Shown piece after piece: positions 44,156 to 51,594 of a stretch of 64,000 nt of DNA. Source of the DNA: Pseudomonadota bacterium (lineage in GTDB: Bacteria > Pseudomonadota > Alphaproteobacteria > Rhizobiales > Aestuariivirgaceae); assembly GCA_020161855.1 (NCBI GenBank), contig JAIUNJ010000005.1:1-64000 (forward strand), written 5' to 3'. The notes beneath the pieces are model-generated. The model was given only the letters and a program-made list of their open reading frames with translations. It had not been told where the DNA came from and searched no databases. Position 1 is the stretch's first letter. Each line of letters begins with the position of its first letter. The position numbers and the translations under genes were made by a program.

Positions 44156-45397
44156 ATGGCCGAAGCCGCAAAACTGGAGGTTCCGCCGCAGCAGGCGGAG
44201 CGGGTCCTATTTGAGAAGATCGGAAATACGGAATGGGAGCTTCGTGAGGTCCGCCTCGACATTCACGACGACGTCGCGCTGTGGGCGGATAACCCCCGCC
44301 TGCAAACGTCAGCGATGGAGGGCTTCTCCTCCGAGGCGGACCTGGAGGCCGCACTTCGAACGACCAGCGGCTACGACGGCCTGCGCAAGTCGATCCAGGA
44401 GATCGGGCAGATGCAGTCCATCTATGTCCAACGCACGGCCACCGGGAAGTACTTAGTTCTCGAAGGAGCAACCCGTGTGACGATCCTACGGGAGCTGGAT
44501 CGGAAGTTCACGACGGGGAGGCATCAGGGAATTTTTCGCCAGGTGCAGGCGAAAATCCTTCCGCAGAACTTCGGCGAGCGCGAGGTCGCCATTCTGCTTG
44601 CCGGCATCCACGTCCGTGGCTCTGGCGTCCGCGACTGGGGCCGGTACATCGAGGCCAAGTTTATCTACGAGACCGTCGTTGGACGGCCAGGCCATCCCCC
44701 TCTGATGAACCAGGCGACGCTTGCGGATAACATGGGGAAGTCGGAGTCTTGGGTTGCACGGCTGAAGGGCGCATACGAGTTCGCCCTCAAGTTCGTTGAG
44801 CATGTGGACGACGACCCTAACCCGAAGAAGCTGGCCGCCGAGAAGTTCAGCGTATTGGAGGAGATCAGTAAGGCGCGAGTTATCGGCCCGCAGCTCCGTG
44901 ACTTCGACAATAAGGCATATGACGAACTCCGCGAGGAAGTCTTCGAGATGGTCCGCAGCGACGTCTTCAAGGAGTACCGGGACGCTCGGTTCCTGAAGGA
45001 GTTCTATGACGATCCTGACGCCTGGGCGCAGCTGAAGACAGGGGAGAAGCACGTCGCCAACAAGCTGGCCCAACAGACCCAGGACCGCAGTAACAGCCCG
45101 AAGGCGAAGATCGCGACGATCCCGCAGCTAGTCCGCAGGGCCATCGATCGCGGCGAAGACGGCTTCGATGACGACGATATCGCAAGCCTTCAGCGGACGA
45201 TCGACCTCATCGAGGACAAGGTTCACGATGGGGTGCACCCCTACAGGCTCGCGCTCAAGAAGGCGACCCGCACGCTGAATAAGGCCAGCAGGGCCGACGT
45301 CACTGACCTCCACCCGTCCGACATCGCCGACTTCCGTGAGGCCTGCCAGTACTTTGACGGCCTTGTTGGCCAGCACGGCCAGGCAGGAGGGCAGTGA
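44156..45397 (+). CDS. ParB-like DNA-binding protein of the island
   Basis: A 413-residue protein. Residues about 30-145 look like a ParB/Srx N-terminal domain: YDGLRKSIQEIGQMQSIYVQ then GKYLVLEGATRVTILREL, where EGATR stands in for the GERR-type nucleotide-binding box. A helix-turn-helix follows at 182-205 (MNQATLADNMGKSESWVARLKG). The rest (about 210-413) is helical, charged and without a family I recognise. There is no ParA next to it, so chromosome or plasmid partition is unlikely. The ATG at 44156 has AAGGAG with a 7-base spacer. One base separates its stop from the SNF2 start, so the two are made together. It may give DNA specificity or act as a CTP-switch clamp (inference). Confidence 0.7.
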   Translation: MAEAAKLEVPPQQAERVLFEKIGNTEWELREVRLDIHDDVALWADNPRLQTSAMEGFSSEADLEAALRTTSGYDGLRKSIQEIGQMQSIYVQRTATGKYLVLEGATRVTILRELDRKFTTGRHQGIFRQVQAKILPQNFGEREVAILLAGIHVRGSGVRDWGRYIEAKFIYETVVGRPGHPPLMNQATLADNMGKSESWVARLKGAYEFALKFVEHVDDDPNPKKLAAEKFSVLEEISKARVIGPQLRDFDNKAYDELREEVFEMVRSDVFKEYRDARFLKEFYDDPDAWAQLKTGEKHVANKLAQQTQDRSNSPKAKIATIPQLVRRAIDRGEDGFDDDDIASLQRTIDLIEDKVHDGVHPYRLALKKATRTLNKASRADVTDLHPSDIADFREACQYFDGLVGQHGQAGGQ

Positions 45398-45398
45398 G

Positions 45399-46799
45399 GT
45401 GGGATTCGAGCTGCTCCAGCATCAGCACGAGGGGGTCGACTTCCTCACCGGGCGGGGGGCGGGGCTCCTCGCGTTCGAGCAGGGCCTTGGCAAGACCTTT
45501 GTCGCTATCGAGGCGTTCCGCCGCCTCCTCGACGGCGGTCGCGCCGACCGCTTGCTCGTAATCTGCCCCAACTCGCTGAAGCGCAACTGGGTGGCAGAGT
45601 TCTCCAAGTTTGCCCCCTCGGTATCGGTCGCCGTCGCCGAGGGATCCCCCAAGCTCCGCAGGCTGACGTTCCGCGAGTCGCGTGCTCGGGTTGTTATCAC
45701 GAGCTACGAGACCGCGCGCGCAGAGACGACTGCCCTGCTCGCGCTGGCTCAGCGGCAGCGAACAGTGCTGGTGCTCGACGAGTCCCACGCTACCAAGAAC
45801 TGGCGGTCGCAGACTTCGACGGCCGCCAGGACCGTCGCGCCGTACTGCGCGTTTAGGTGGCTGCTGTCCGGCACCCCCGTCACCAATACTGCCACCGACC
45901 TCTTTACCCAGATCGAAATCATTGAGCCCGGTCGCGGGTCCTTAGGCTCGCTGGAGTCTTTCACCGCACGCCTCGAAGACGACCCCGAGGCCTCATTTGC
46001 GAAGGACGTCATCGACCGGCTCGTCCTACGCCGCACGAAGGAGCAGTGTCTCGACCTCCCCGAGAAGTCGTTCGTGGATATTCGCGTCGAACTCCAGCCT
46101 TGGCAGCGGCGCCTCTACGACGAGATGCGGGATCAGATGGTTTGCGACATTGAGACAATGACCGGCGAGCAGTACCGGGCGTTCGCTTCAACAACCCTCG
46201 CGAAGCTCACCCGGTTAGTCCAGCTAGCTTGCAATCCGTCGCTCATCTTCCCGGATATCGATCACACGCCGGCGAAGTTCGAGGCACTCGACGGCATTAT
46301 CTCCGACATCCTTTCTGTGCCTGGACGCAAGGTTATCCTCTGGTCGAACTATATCCGAACCATCGAGTCCCTTCTCGCGAGGATACCGGGCGCCGTCGCC
46401 ATCTACGGCGCGACGCCGACCTTCCAACGCCAAGAGATCGCCGCCAGCTTCCAGAACGACCCGGGCGTACGCGTGCTCATCGCGAACCCGGCGGCCGCGG
46501 GCACCGGGTTCACCCTGACGGCCGCGAGCTATACGATCTACGAGTCTCTCTCCTGGCGGTACGATCACTACGCCCAGAGCCAGGACCGAAACCACCGTAT
46601 CGGCCAAACCGAGGCAGTGACCTACCTACGGCTGATAGCTGCCGACACCATCGAGGAAGCCATCTTGACCGCTCTTGAGCGGAAGTCGGCGCTCGCGCGC
46701 AGCCTGCTAGGCGATGAGGGAGCTGGCGATGCCGTTTCCCAGCTCACCAGGGAGGAGATGTGTGCGCTCCTCCGGTCTAATCGACTACCGGCGGCGTAG
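45399..46799 (+). CDS. Compact SNF2-family ATPase
   Basis: A 466-residue superfamily 2 ATPase, little more than the two RecA-like lobes. Start LLQHQHEGVDFL; Walker A EQGLGKT (27-33); DESH (127-130) as Walker B; LLSGTPVTN (155-163); motif VI QSQDRNHRIGQ (393-403), the mark of the SNF2 group. No nuclease, bromodomain or zinc part is attached. Such proteins move along duplex DNA or remove proteins from it; they occur in several defence systems such as DISARM (DrmD) and in transcription recycling (RapA). GTG start at 45399 chosen on AGGAGG (45385-45390) with an 8-base spacer; the frame is open further upstream in the ParB gene. vsr starts 2 bases after its stop. Confidence 0.88.
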   Translation: MGFELLQHQHEGVDFLTGRGAGLLAFEQGLGKTFVAIEAFRRLLDGGRADRLLVICPNSLKRNWVAEFSKFAPSVSVAVAEGSPKLRRLTFRESRARVVITSYETARAETTALLALAQRQRTVLVLDESHATKNWRSQTSTAARTVAPYCAFRWLLSGTPVTNTATDLFTQIEIIEPGRGSLGSLESFTARLEDDPEASFAKDVIDRLVLRRTKEQCLDLPEKSFVDIRVELQPWQRRLYDEMRDQMVCDIETMTGEQYRAFASTTLAKLTRLVQLACNPSLIFPDIDHTPAKFEALDGIISDILSVPGRKVILWSNYIRTIESLLARIPGAVAIYGATPTFQRQEIAASFQNDPGVRVLIANPAAAGTGFTLTAASYTIYESLSWRYDHYAQSQDRNHRIGQTEAVTYLRLIAADTIEEAILTALERKSALARSLLGDEGAGDAVSQLTREEMCALLRSNRLPAA

Positions 46800-46801
46800 G
46801 C

Positions 46802-47230
46802 ATGGCAGACCGGATCAGCCCGGAGCAGAGGTCGCGGAACATGTCCCGGATAAAGGGACGTGACACGAAGCCAGAGATCCAGCTTCGCTCTGCGCTGCAC
46901 CGCGCGGGGCTCCGCTTCCGGGTCTGCCGGACGGACCTGCCTGGGCGACCCGACATAGTGTTCCCCCGCCAAAAGCTGGCGATACAGGTCCGCGGTTGCT
47001 TCTGGCACCAGCACGAGGCGTGCGGCGGCGCCCGGGTCCCCGGATCAAACTCTGACTATTGGAGGCCAAAGCTGGAGCGGAACGTGCTTCGCGATGCGGC
47101 GAAGGACGCCGAGCTCCGCGGCCTCGGCTGGCGGGCGGGTCCTGGTCATCTGGGAGTGCGAGGTCGCGACCGCGGCCGGCCTGACCGCTACAGTGGGCCG
47201 GGTCCGACAGGCGTTGCCCCCGAGCCCTAA
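46802..47230 (+). CDS. vsr: Very short patch repair endonuclease, 3' end frameshifted
   Basis: A 142-codon frame. The first 111 residues are a good Vsr: MSRIKGRDTKPEIQLRSALH, LPGRPDIVFPRQKLAIQVRG (metal Asp), GCFWHQHEAC (zinc ligands) and DYWRPKLERNVLRD. At 47132-47139 the string CGGGCGGG is a tandem duplication; without one CGGG copy the frame would run GWRVLVIWECEV, the standard Vsr ending with the last zinc cysteine. As it stands translation departs after Arg111 and ends at 47230, losing the WEC cysteine. The other frame continues, open, to 47330. The enzyme is therefore probably inactive unless frameshifting restores it. Last gene of the operon. Confidence 0.85.
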   Translation: MADRISPEQRSRNMSRIKGRDTKPEIQLRSALHRAGLRFRVCRTDLPGRPDIVFPRQKLAIQVRGCFWHQHEACGGARVPGSNSDYWRPKLERNVLRDAAKDAELRGLGWRAGPGHLGVRGRDRGRPDRYSGPGPTGVAPEP

Positions 47231-47341
47231 TCACCGCAGCGACGCCCGCCGTCCGGGGCGCCAAGCGCGTCGGGCCTATTCCGGGCCGGGCCACCGACGC
47301 CGGAGAGCGACCGTTCGTCTAAGTATCTGATTTCGAGAGGA

Positions 47342-47419
47342 TGGCGCGCCCGAAAGGATTCGAACCTCTGACCCCCAGATTCGTAGTCTGGTGCTCTGAT
47401 CCAGCTGAGCTACGGGCGC
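47342..47419 (-). tRNA. tRNA-Arg (anticodon ACG)
   Basis: On the minus strand: acceptor GCGCCCG/CGGGCGC, D arm GCTCAGCTGGATCAGAGC, anticodon stem CCAGA/TCTGG with loop CTACGAA (anticodon ACG), T loop TTCGAAT, discriminator G and encoded CCA. Its 3' end faces the methyltransferase island, the typical side for island integration. Confidence 0.95.
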
Positions 47420-47514
47420 GCAACGTTTCGTGGAAACGGGGGCTGTCTAGCGGCTGTGCCGGACAAAGGCAAGTGCGAAGCTGACAGGATTGTGACGGCC
47501 CGGTTGGGCCGGGC

Positions 47515-48921
47515 TCAGCGGGCCGCGCGGTCTGGAATCGTGAAGGCGAAGACCGTGCCCGAGGCTCCCGTTTCGGAGACCTCGATCATGCCGCCATGGG
47601 CCTGAACCAGCTCGGCGGAGATGGCAAGGCCGAGCCCCGTGCCGCCGGCGCGCGCCGCCGTCTGGAAGGCCTCGAACACCTTGCTGCGCACGGCGGGCGG
47701 GATGCCGGGGCCATTGTCACTCACCCTGACAGTTGCGCCCGCAGGCCCGCGCTCGGCAGCAACGGCAATCCGTGGCCCCTCCGGCTGCTCGCTCTCCAGC
47801 GCCTGCACGGCGTTGCGCACCAGATTGGTGAGGATGCGGGATAGCTGCTCGCGGTCGGCGTCGATGAGAAGATGCGCAGGCACATCGTTGGTGAAGGCAA
47901 TGCGCCCGCGGCTCAGCAGGCTGCCTGACTCGAAAACCTCATCCACAAGGCCCGCCAGCGGAAACTGCTCGCGGCGCGGCGGCAGTTCCTGCGCCTGGCC
48001 ATATTTCAGCGTCTGGGTGAGGAAGGAAATGGCCCGGTCGAGCGACACGATGATCTTCGGGGCAAAGCGCTGGACATTGGGATCCTGCACCTCGGCGAGG
48101 CGGTCGGACACGAGCTGGGCCGAACTCAGCATGTTGCGCAGGTCATGGCTCACCTTGCTGACCGCGAGGCCGACATTGGCCAGCCGGTTCTTCTGCTGCA
48201 GCAGGCTCTGCAGCTGCGTCTGCATGTCGTGCAGCTCGTGTTCGGCAACGCCGATCTCGTCGCGGCGCGCACTCGGCTCAATGATGCGCGTGGCATCCTC
48301 GGGGCGGTCGCGGAAGGCCATCATGTTCCCTGACAGGCGCTGCATGGGCCGCACGAGCACACGGCTGAGGGCGGCGAAGATCAGTGCTGCAACAATCAGG
48401 GAGAGGATGATGGAGAGCCAGAGGATGTTGAGCCCGTAGTGGCGCATGGCCTTGGAGAGCGGCTGTTCATGCAGCGCCACCTCGATCAGGTCGCCGGACA
48501 TGTTGGGCGGCAGGTCGATGACGCCTATGACGCGATCCTCGGTGCGCACCAGCGCCGAAAGAGCCTCGAAGACCGTGCCCCAATACATGCCGGAACGCAG
48601 GTCGAAGGTGTCGGACACCATGGCCTGATCGTTGCTGCGGAGCATGAGCTGGCGGGTCTCGCCCTTCTTGAGGGAGACGGCAACAACGCCCGCCCCCTTC
48701 AGGATTTCCGTGCGCAGGTCATCGGCAAGGATGCGGTCGGGCGCGGCCTCGGCGGCAAGGGCGGCGATCTCGGCCTGGGAGACGCGCGCCTTCAGCCACT
48801 GGATGCGGAAATTGGCGATGGAGGGCACGAAGATCAGCACCTCGCCGATCAGCACGAAAATGATGGTGAGGACGAGAACCTTGCTGGAAAGGCCGATGTT
48901 GCGGGGTGGTCGCAGGTTCAT
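47515..48921 (-). CDS. Membrane sensor histidine kinase with HAMP
   Basis: A 468-residue kinase. TM1 is VLVLTIIFVLIGEVLIFVP; a periplasmic sensor part of about 120 residues follows; TM2 is LWLSIILSLIVAALIFAALS; then HAMP (SRVLVRPMQRLSGNMMAF), a helical linker (ELHDMQTQLQSLLQQKNRL), HisKA with His259 in KVSHDLRNMLSS, and HATPase_c with LVRNAVQALE, DNGPGIP and GTGLGLAI. No receiver and no response regulator gene is next to it. The ATG at 48921 overlaps the stop of the flavoprotein gene by 4 bases, placing it third in a TVP38-flavoprotein-kinase operon. The signal may relate to membrane or redox state (inference). Confidence 0.9.
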   Translation of the reverse strand: MNLRPPRNIGLSSKVLVLTIIFVLIGEVLIFVPSIANFRIQWLKARVSQAEIAALAAEAAPDRILADDLRTEILKGAGVVAVSLKKGETRQLMLRSNDQAMVSDTFDLRSGMYWGTVFEALSALVRTEDRVIGVIDLPPNMSGDLIEVALHEQPLSKAMRHYGLNILWLSIILSLIVAALIFAALSRVLVRPMQRLSGNMMAFRDRPEDATRIIEPSARRDEIGVAEHELHDMQTQLQSLLQQKNRLANVGLAVSKVSHDLRNMLSSAQLVSDRLAEVQDPNVQRFAPKIIVSLDRAISFLTQTLKYGQAQELPPRREQFPLAGLVDEVFESGSLLSRGRIAFTNDVPAHLLIDADREQLSRILTNLVRNAVQALESEQPEGPRIAVAAERGPAGATVRVSDNGPGIPPAVRSKVFEAFQTAARAGGTGLGLAISAELVQAHGGMIEVSETGASGTVFAFTIPDRAAR

Positions 48922-50324
48922 CCGAAGAGCTTCAGGAATCCGATGAGACCCCTTAACAGCACTTTCTTGCCGAGGTTGCCATAGTAGGAGACGGCGGCGC
49001 GCTTTCCGGCCTCGGCCATGGTCGGATAGGGCAGCACGAGGCTGGCAATGGCAGAAATCTTGAGGCCCCGGCTCACGGCGAGCGACCACATGGCAATCTG
49101 CTCGCCGGCATTGGGGCCGACAATCGAGGCACCGACAATGCGGCCGTTCTTCAGGGTGACGACCTTGACGAGGCCGTCCGTCTTGCCTTCCGCAACGGCG
49201 CGGTCGTTGCCCTTGAATTCGGCGCGCAGCACCCGGATCCTGTCGCCATGCTCGGCCCTGGCATCCTTTTCCGCCAGACCCACATGGGCCAGTTCCGGAT
49301 CCGTGTAGGTGACCCAGGGCATGGTCTCGGGCCGGTCCTTCACCGGCAATCGGAAAAGCACATGCCGGATGATCAGGGCCGCGTGATAGGACCCCACATG
49401 GGTGAACCTGGCGCCACCCGCGACATCGCCCGCCGCATAGATGAGCCGGTTGGTACTGCGCATCTTCTCGTCGACGGTGATGCCCTGACGCGTATAGGCG
49501 ACACCGGCAGCCTCGAGGTTGAGGCCTTCGATGTTGGGCGCGCGGCCGGCCGCCACCAGCACATGCGAACCGACGACGCGATCGCCCGCCGCTGTCTCGA
49601 CACGGATGCCCGCCGGGGTGCGCAGCACATCGCTAATCTTTGAACCGGCCAGCACCGTGACACCTTCGCTGCGCAGGTGATCGAGGACGACGGCCGCCAG
49701 TTCCGGATCATCCTTGGCCAGCGGCACGGCAGCCTCGATGACCGTGACCTGCGCGCCGAGGCGGCGATAGCCCTGCGCCATCTCGAGGCCGACGGGACCA
49801 CCGCCGACGATGATGAGGTGGCTGGGCAGGACGCGGTTGCGGAAAATCGTCTCGTTGGTGAAGAAGGGAATGCTCTCGAGGCCGGGAATGGCTGGAACCG
49901 CGGCGCGCGAGCCGGTGGCAACGATGGTGCGGCGTGCCTCATAGGTGGCGCCGCCCGCCTCTATCGTCTGTGCACTGACGAATTTTGCGGAGGCGCGCAC
50001 GACCTTGACGCCAAGGCTTTCGAAGCGCTCATGGGAATCATGCGGGGCAAGCGTCGCGATGGCGCGCTCGACATGGGCCATGACGGCACTGAAATCGACG
50101 GCGGGTTCATGGCCCGATACGCCAAAGGCATCGCTGTCGCGGTGCGACTGGGCAGCCTTCGCCGCGGCAAGCAGGGCCTTGGAGGGAACGCAGCCGGTGT
50201 TGAGGCATTCGCCTCCCATGGCATCGCGCTCGAAAAGCACCACCTTCTGGCCGAACTGGGCCGCTGCTGCGGCTGCTACCAATCCTGCCGAACCGCCGCC
50301 GATGACGGCGAGATCATACTTCAT
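48918..50324 (-). CDS. MerA/Lpd-like FAD disulfide oxidoreductase, catalytic His-Glu absent
   Basis: A 468-residue pyridine nucleotide-disulfide oxidoreductase. FAD site GGGSAGLVAA, redox pair GGECLNTGCVPSK (Cys40, Cys45), NAD site IIVGGGPVGLEMAQGYRRLG, second FAD site IYAAGDVAGG. In dihydrolipoyl dehydrogenases the C-terminus carries HPHPT...E; here the site reads LPYPTMAEAGKRAA, so the His-Glu base pair is lost, as in mercuric reductase-like and related enzymes. No MerA-type terminal cysteines are present. Such proteins are often next to TVP38/TMEM64 genes, as here; the real substrate is unknown. Overlaps the TVP38 gene by 11 bases upstream and the kinase gene by 4 bases downstream. Confidence 0.85.
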   Translation of the reverse strand: MKYDLAVIGGGSAGLVAAAAAAQFGQKVVLFERDAMGGECLNTGCVPSKALLAAAKAAQSHRDSDAFGVSGHEPAVDFSAVMAHVERAIATLAPHDSHERFESLGVKVVRASAKFVSAQTIEAGGATYEARRTIVATGSRAAVPAIPGLESIPFFTNETIFRNRVLPSHLIIVGGGPVGLEMAQGYRRLGAQVTVIEAAVPLAKDDPELAAVVLDHLRSEGVTVLAGSKISDVLRTPAGIRVETAAGDRVVGSHVLVAAGRAPNIEGLNLEAAGVAYTRQGITVDEKMRSTNRLIYAAGDVAGGARFTHVGSYHAALIIRHVLFRLPVKDRPETMPWVTYTDPELAHVGLAEKDARAEHGDRIRVLRAEFKGNDRAVAEGKTDGLVKVVTLKNGRIVGASIVGPNAGEQIAMWSLAVSRGLKISAIASLVLPYPTMAEAGKRAAVSYYGNLGKKVLLRGLIGFLKLFG

Positions 50325-51093
50325 GACGCGACTTCCACTTCCTCAATGCCACCGGGATTAGCGCAACAAGACCCAGTGCCGCAAAGGCGAAGAGAAGTTC
50401 TTTGGTGATGAGCGAGGCAAGAGCAAGGTCAAAGGGGCATTGCTCCGCAGTTTTTTCCAGAAGGCAGGCGGCGCGGCGCTGCATCTGGGCCTCAAGTACG
50501 CTGTCGAGCCCGCCGCCAACAAAAGCGAAGGCGAAACTGCCGGGCATGATGCCGAGGAAGGTGGCGAGGGTGAAGGTGCGGAGCCTCACACGGGCAAAGG
50601 CGGGTGCGATATTGACAAGCCAGAAGGGAAAGGCCGGCACCAGGCGCAGAAACAACAGGTAGTTGAAGGCATCCGCGCTGAAACCTTCGGTGATGCGGGC
50701 CAGCGCCGGGCCGGCGCGGCGGGCGAGGCGTTCGCCGAAGGTGGACCGGGCAATCTGGAAGACCGCGACGGCACCGAGCGTGGCCGCGACGACGGCGGCC
50801 AGGCCACCGAGGAACCAGCCGAAAAGGAAGCCGCCCGCCACCGTCAGGATGGCGGCCCCCGGAAAGGACAAGGCGACCGAGAGGGCATAGACCGCGACGA
50901 AGGCCAGCAGGGCCAGCAGCAGATGCGCCTCTGTGAAAGCCTGAAGCGCCATACGGTTCTCGGCGAGGCTTTCGAGCGAGAGATAGCGCTGCAGGCCCAG
51001 CGCATAGGCGAAAATCATCAGCAGGACGATGGTTGCCGGCGCCAGCCAGCGCTGCCAGGCGGAAACGGGCGTTCCGGTGTCTGCGGGGGTCAT
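50314..51093 (-). CDS. TVP38/TMEM64-family membrane protein
   Basis: A 259-residue DedA-superfamily protein with six or so membrane helices. The family core is visible: SFPGAAILTVAGGFLFGWFLGGLAAVVAATLGA (given here as the re-entrant loop region), the Arg-rich FQIARSTFGERL, and LFLRLVPAFPFWLVNIAPAFARV with its conserved LRxxPxxP-like turn. Proteins of this group are linked to lipid scrambling or membrane homeostasis. It opens the operon with the flavoprotein and the sensor kinase. A 6-bp dyad lies about 90 bases upstream of its start. Confidence 0.88.
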   Translation of the reverse strand: MTPADTGTPVSAWQRWLAPATIVLLMIFAYALGLQRYLSLESLAENRMALQAFTEAHLLLALLAFVAVYALSVALSFPGAAILTVAGGFLFGWFLGGLAAVVAATLGAVAVFQIARSTFGERLARRAGPALARITEGFSADAFNYLLFLRLVPAFPFWLVNIAPAFARVRLRTFTLATFLGIMPGSFAFAFVGGGLDSVLEAQMQRRAACLLEKTAEQCPFDLALASLITKELLFAFAALGLVALIPVALRKWKSRHEV

Positions 51094-51179
51094 GCAGGCC
51101 TCATACGCCGGGAGCGGCAGGCGGTGCAGGGGGCCTCACCTGCTCGTGAAAAGGGTTCAGGGCCCGTGTCGGGGCCGTG

Positions 51180-51199
51180 ATGTTGCAAGAATACAACAT
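51180..51199. promoter_or_regulatory. ATGTTG-N8-CAACAT dyad, possible operator
   Basis: A perfect 6-bp inverted repeat with an 8-base spacer in an AT-rich patch, 87 bases ahead of the TVP38-operon start on the minus strand. A regulator site is possible; no match to a known box is claimed. Confidence 0.35.
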
Positions 51200-51294
51200 A
51201 TTATCCTATTTTAGCAAAATTTTCGTGACGGGCTTGCGCGCGGTGTTTCACCAGATTAATGCTACCATCTCCGGAAAGGTGGGTTCAGGCGACA

Positions 51295-51323
51295 TTGACT
51301 TTCCGCCGCCCTTCCCCCATAAG
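51295..51323 (+). promoter_or_regulatory. Candidate rpmH promoter
   Basis: TTGACT (51295-51300) and CATAAG (51318-51323) are 17 bases apart, fitting a sigma-70 promoter with a start near 51330, about 110 bases ahead of rpmH. Confidence 0.4.
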
Positions 51324-51348
51324 CCCGGAAAATTCCCGACCACCCATG

Positions 51349-51389
51349 CCTCCGGCTGGGGCCGATCGCCCCAAGTTTGGAGGTTTTTT
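51349..51389 (+). terminator. Terminator-like fold in the rpmH leader
   Basis: An outer stem CCTCC/GGAGG (51349-51353 with 51379-51383) encloses GGGGC-CGATC-GCCCC (51358-51372); six T follow (51384-51389). It lies between the candidate promoter and rpmH, so it may work as an attenuator; no plus-strand gene upstream needs a terminator here. Confidence 0.55.
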
Positions 51390-51440
51390 CTGCCTTATCA
51401 GCAGGTTAGGGTATCGGCCTGATCTTACGGAGTTACGACA

Positions 51441-51575
51441 GTGAAGCGCACCTATCAGCCCTCAAAGCTTGTCCGCAAGCGCCGCCACGGTTTTCGCGCC
51501 CGCATGGCCACAGTGGGTGGCCGCAAGGTCATCAGCCGCCGCCGCGCCCGCGGCCGCAAGCGGTTGTCCGCCTGA
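51441..51575 (+). CDS. rpmH: 50S ribosomal protein L34
   Basis: A 44-residue L34, the standard length: [20 protein letters not shown], then the [19 protein letters not shown] end. It starts with GTG at 51441, with GGAG ten bases upstream. First gene of rpmH-rnpA-yidC-engB, an arrangement kept across bacteria. It was too short for routine gene lists. Confidence 0.96.
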   Translation: MKRTYQPSKLVRKRRHGFRARMATVGGRKVISRRRARGRKRLSA

Positions 51576-51594
51576 GCCCCAACAGCTGAGGCCT

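Larger units (their letters stand above)
42640..47341. other. Accessory island: cytosine methyltransferase, ParB-like, SNF2 ATPase, Vsr
   Basis: A 4.7-kb block between a truncated chromosomal gene and the 3' end of tRNA-Arg. It contains one minus-strand unit (methyltransferase plus the start of a broken gene) and one plus-strand operon (ParB-like, SNF2, vsr) sharing a divergent control region. No integrase, transposase or clear att repeat is visible; the only shared string at the two edges is GCGCGTCGG (42644-42652 and 47265-47273), which may be chance. Gene content points to methylation-linked defence; the order is not one I can match to a named system. Confidence 0.6.
51094..51440. other. 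Divergent region between the TVP38 operon and rpmH
   Basis: 347 bases with no gene, AT-richer around 51180-51260 than the surroundings. It holds an inverted repeat (51180-51199), a candidate rpmH promoter (51295-51323) and a terminator-like fold (51349-51389). Confidence 0.5.

Noticed and set aside
44156-45397. Chromosome or plasmid partition ParB
   Set aside because: No ParA gene or parS-like site is next to it, and it is locked in an operon with an SNF2 ATPase and vsr.
42640-47345. Direct repeat of the tRNA-Arg 3' end as an att site of the island
   Set aside because: The left border (GGCGCCCGCGCGTCGG) does not match the tRNA end (GGCGCGCCCGAAAGG) beyond short GC-rich words; no integrase is present.
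48918-50324. Classical dihydrolipoyl dehydrogenase (lpdA) assignment
   Set aside because: The catalytic His-Glu pair at the C-terminus is missing and no 2-oxoacid dehydrogenase gene is nearby.
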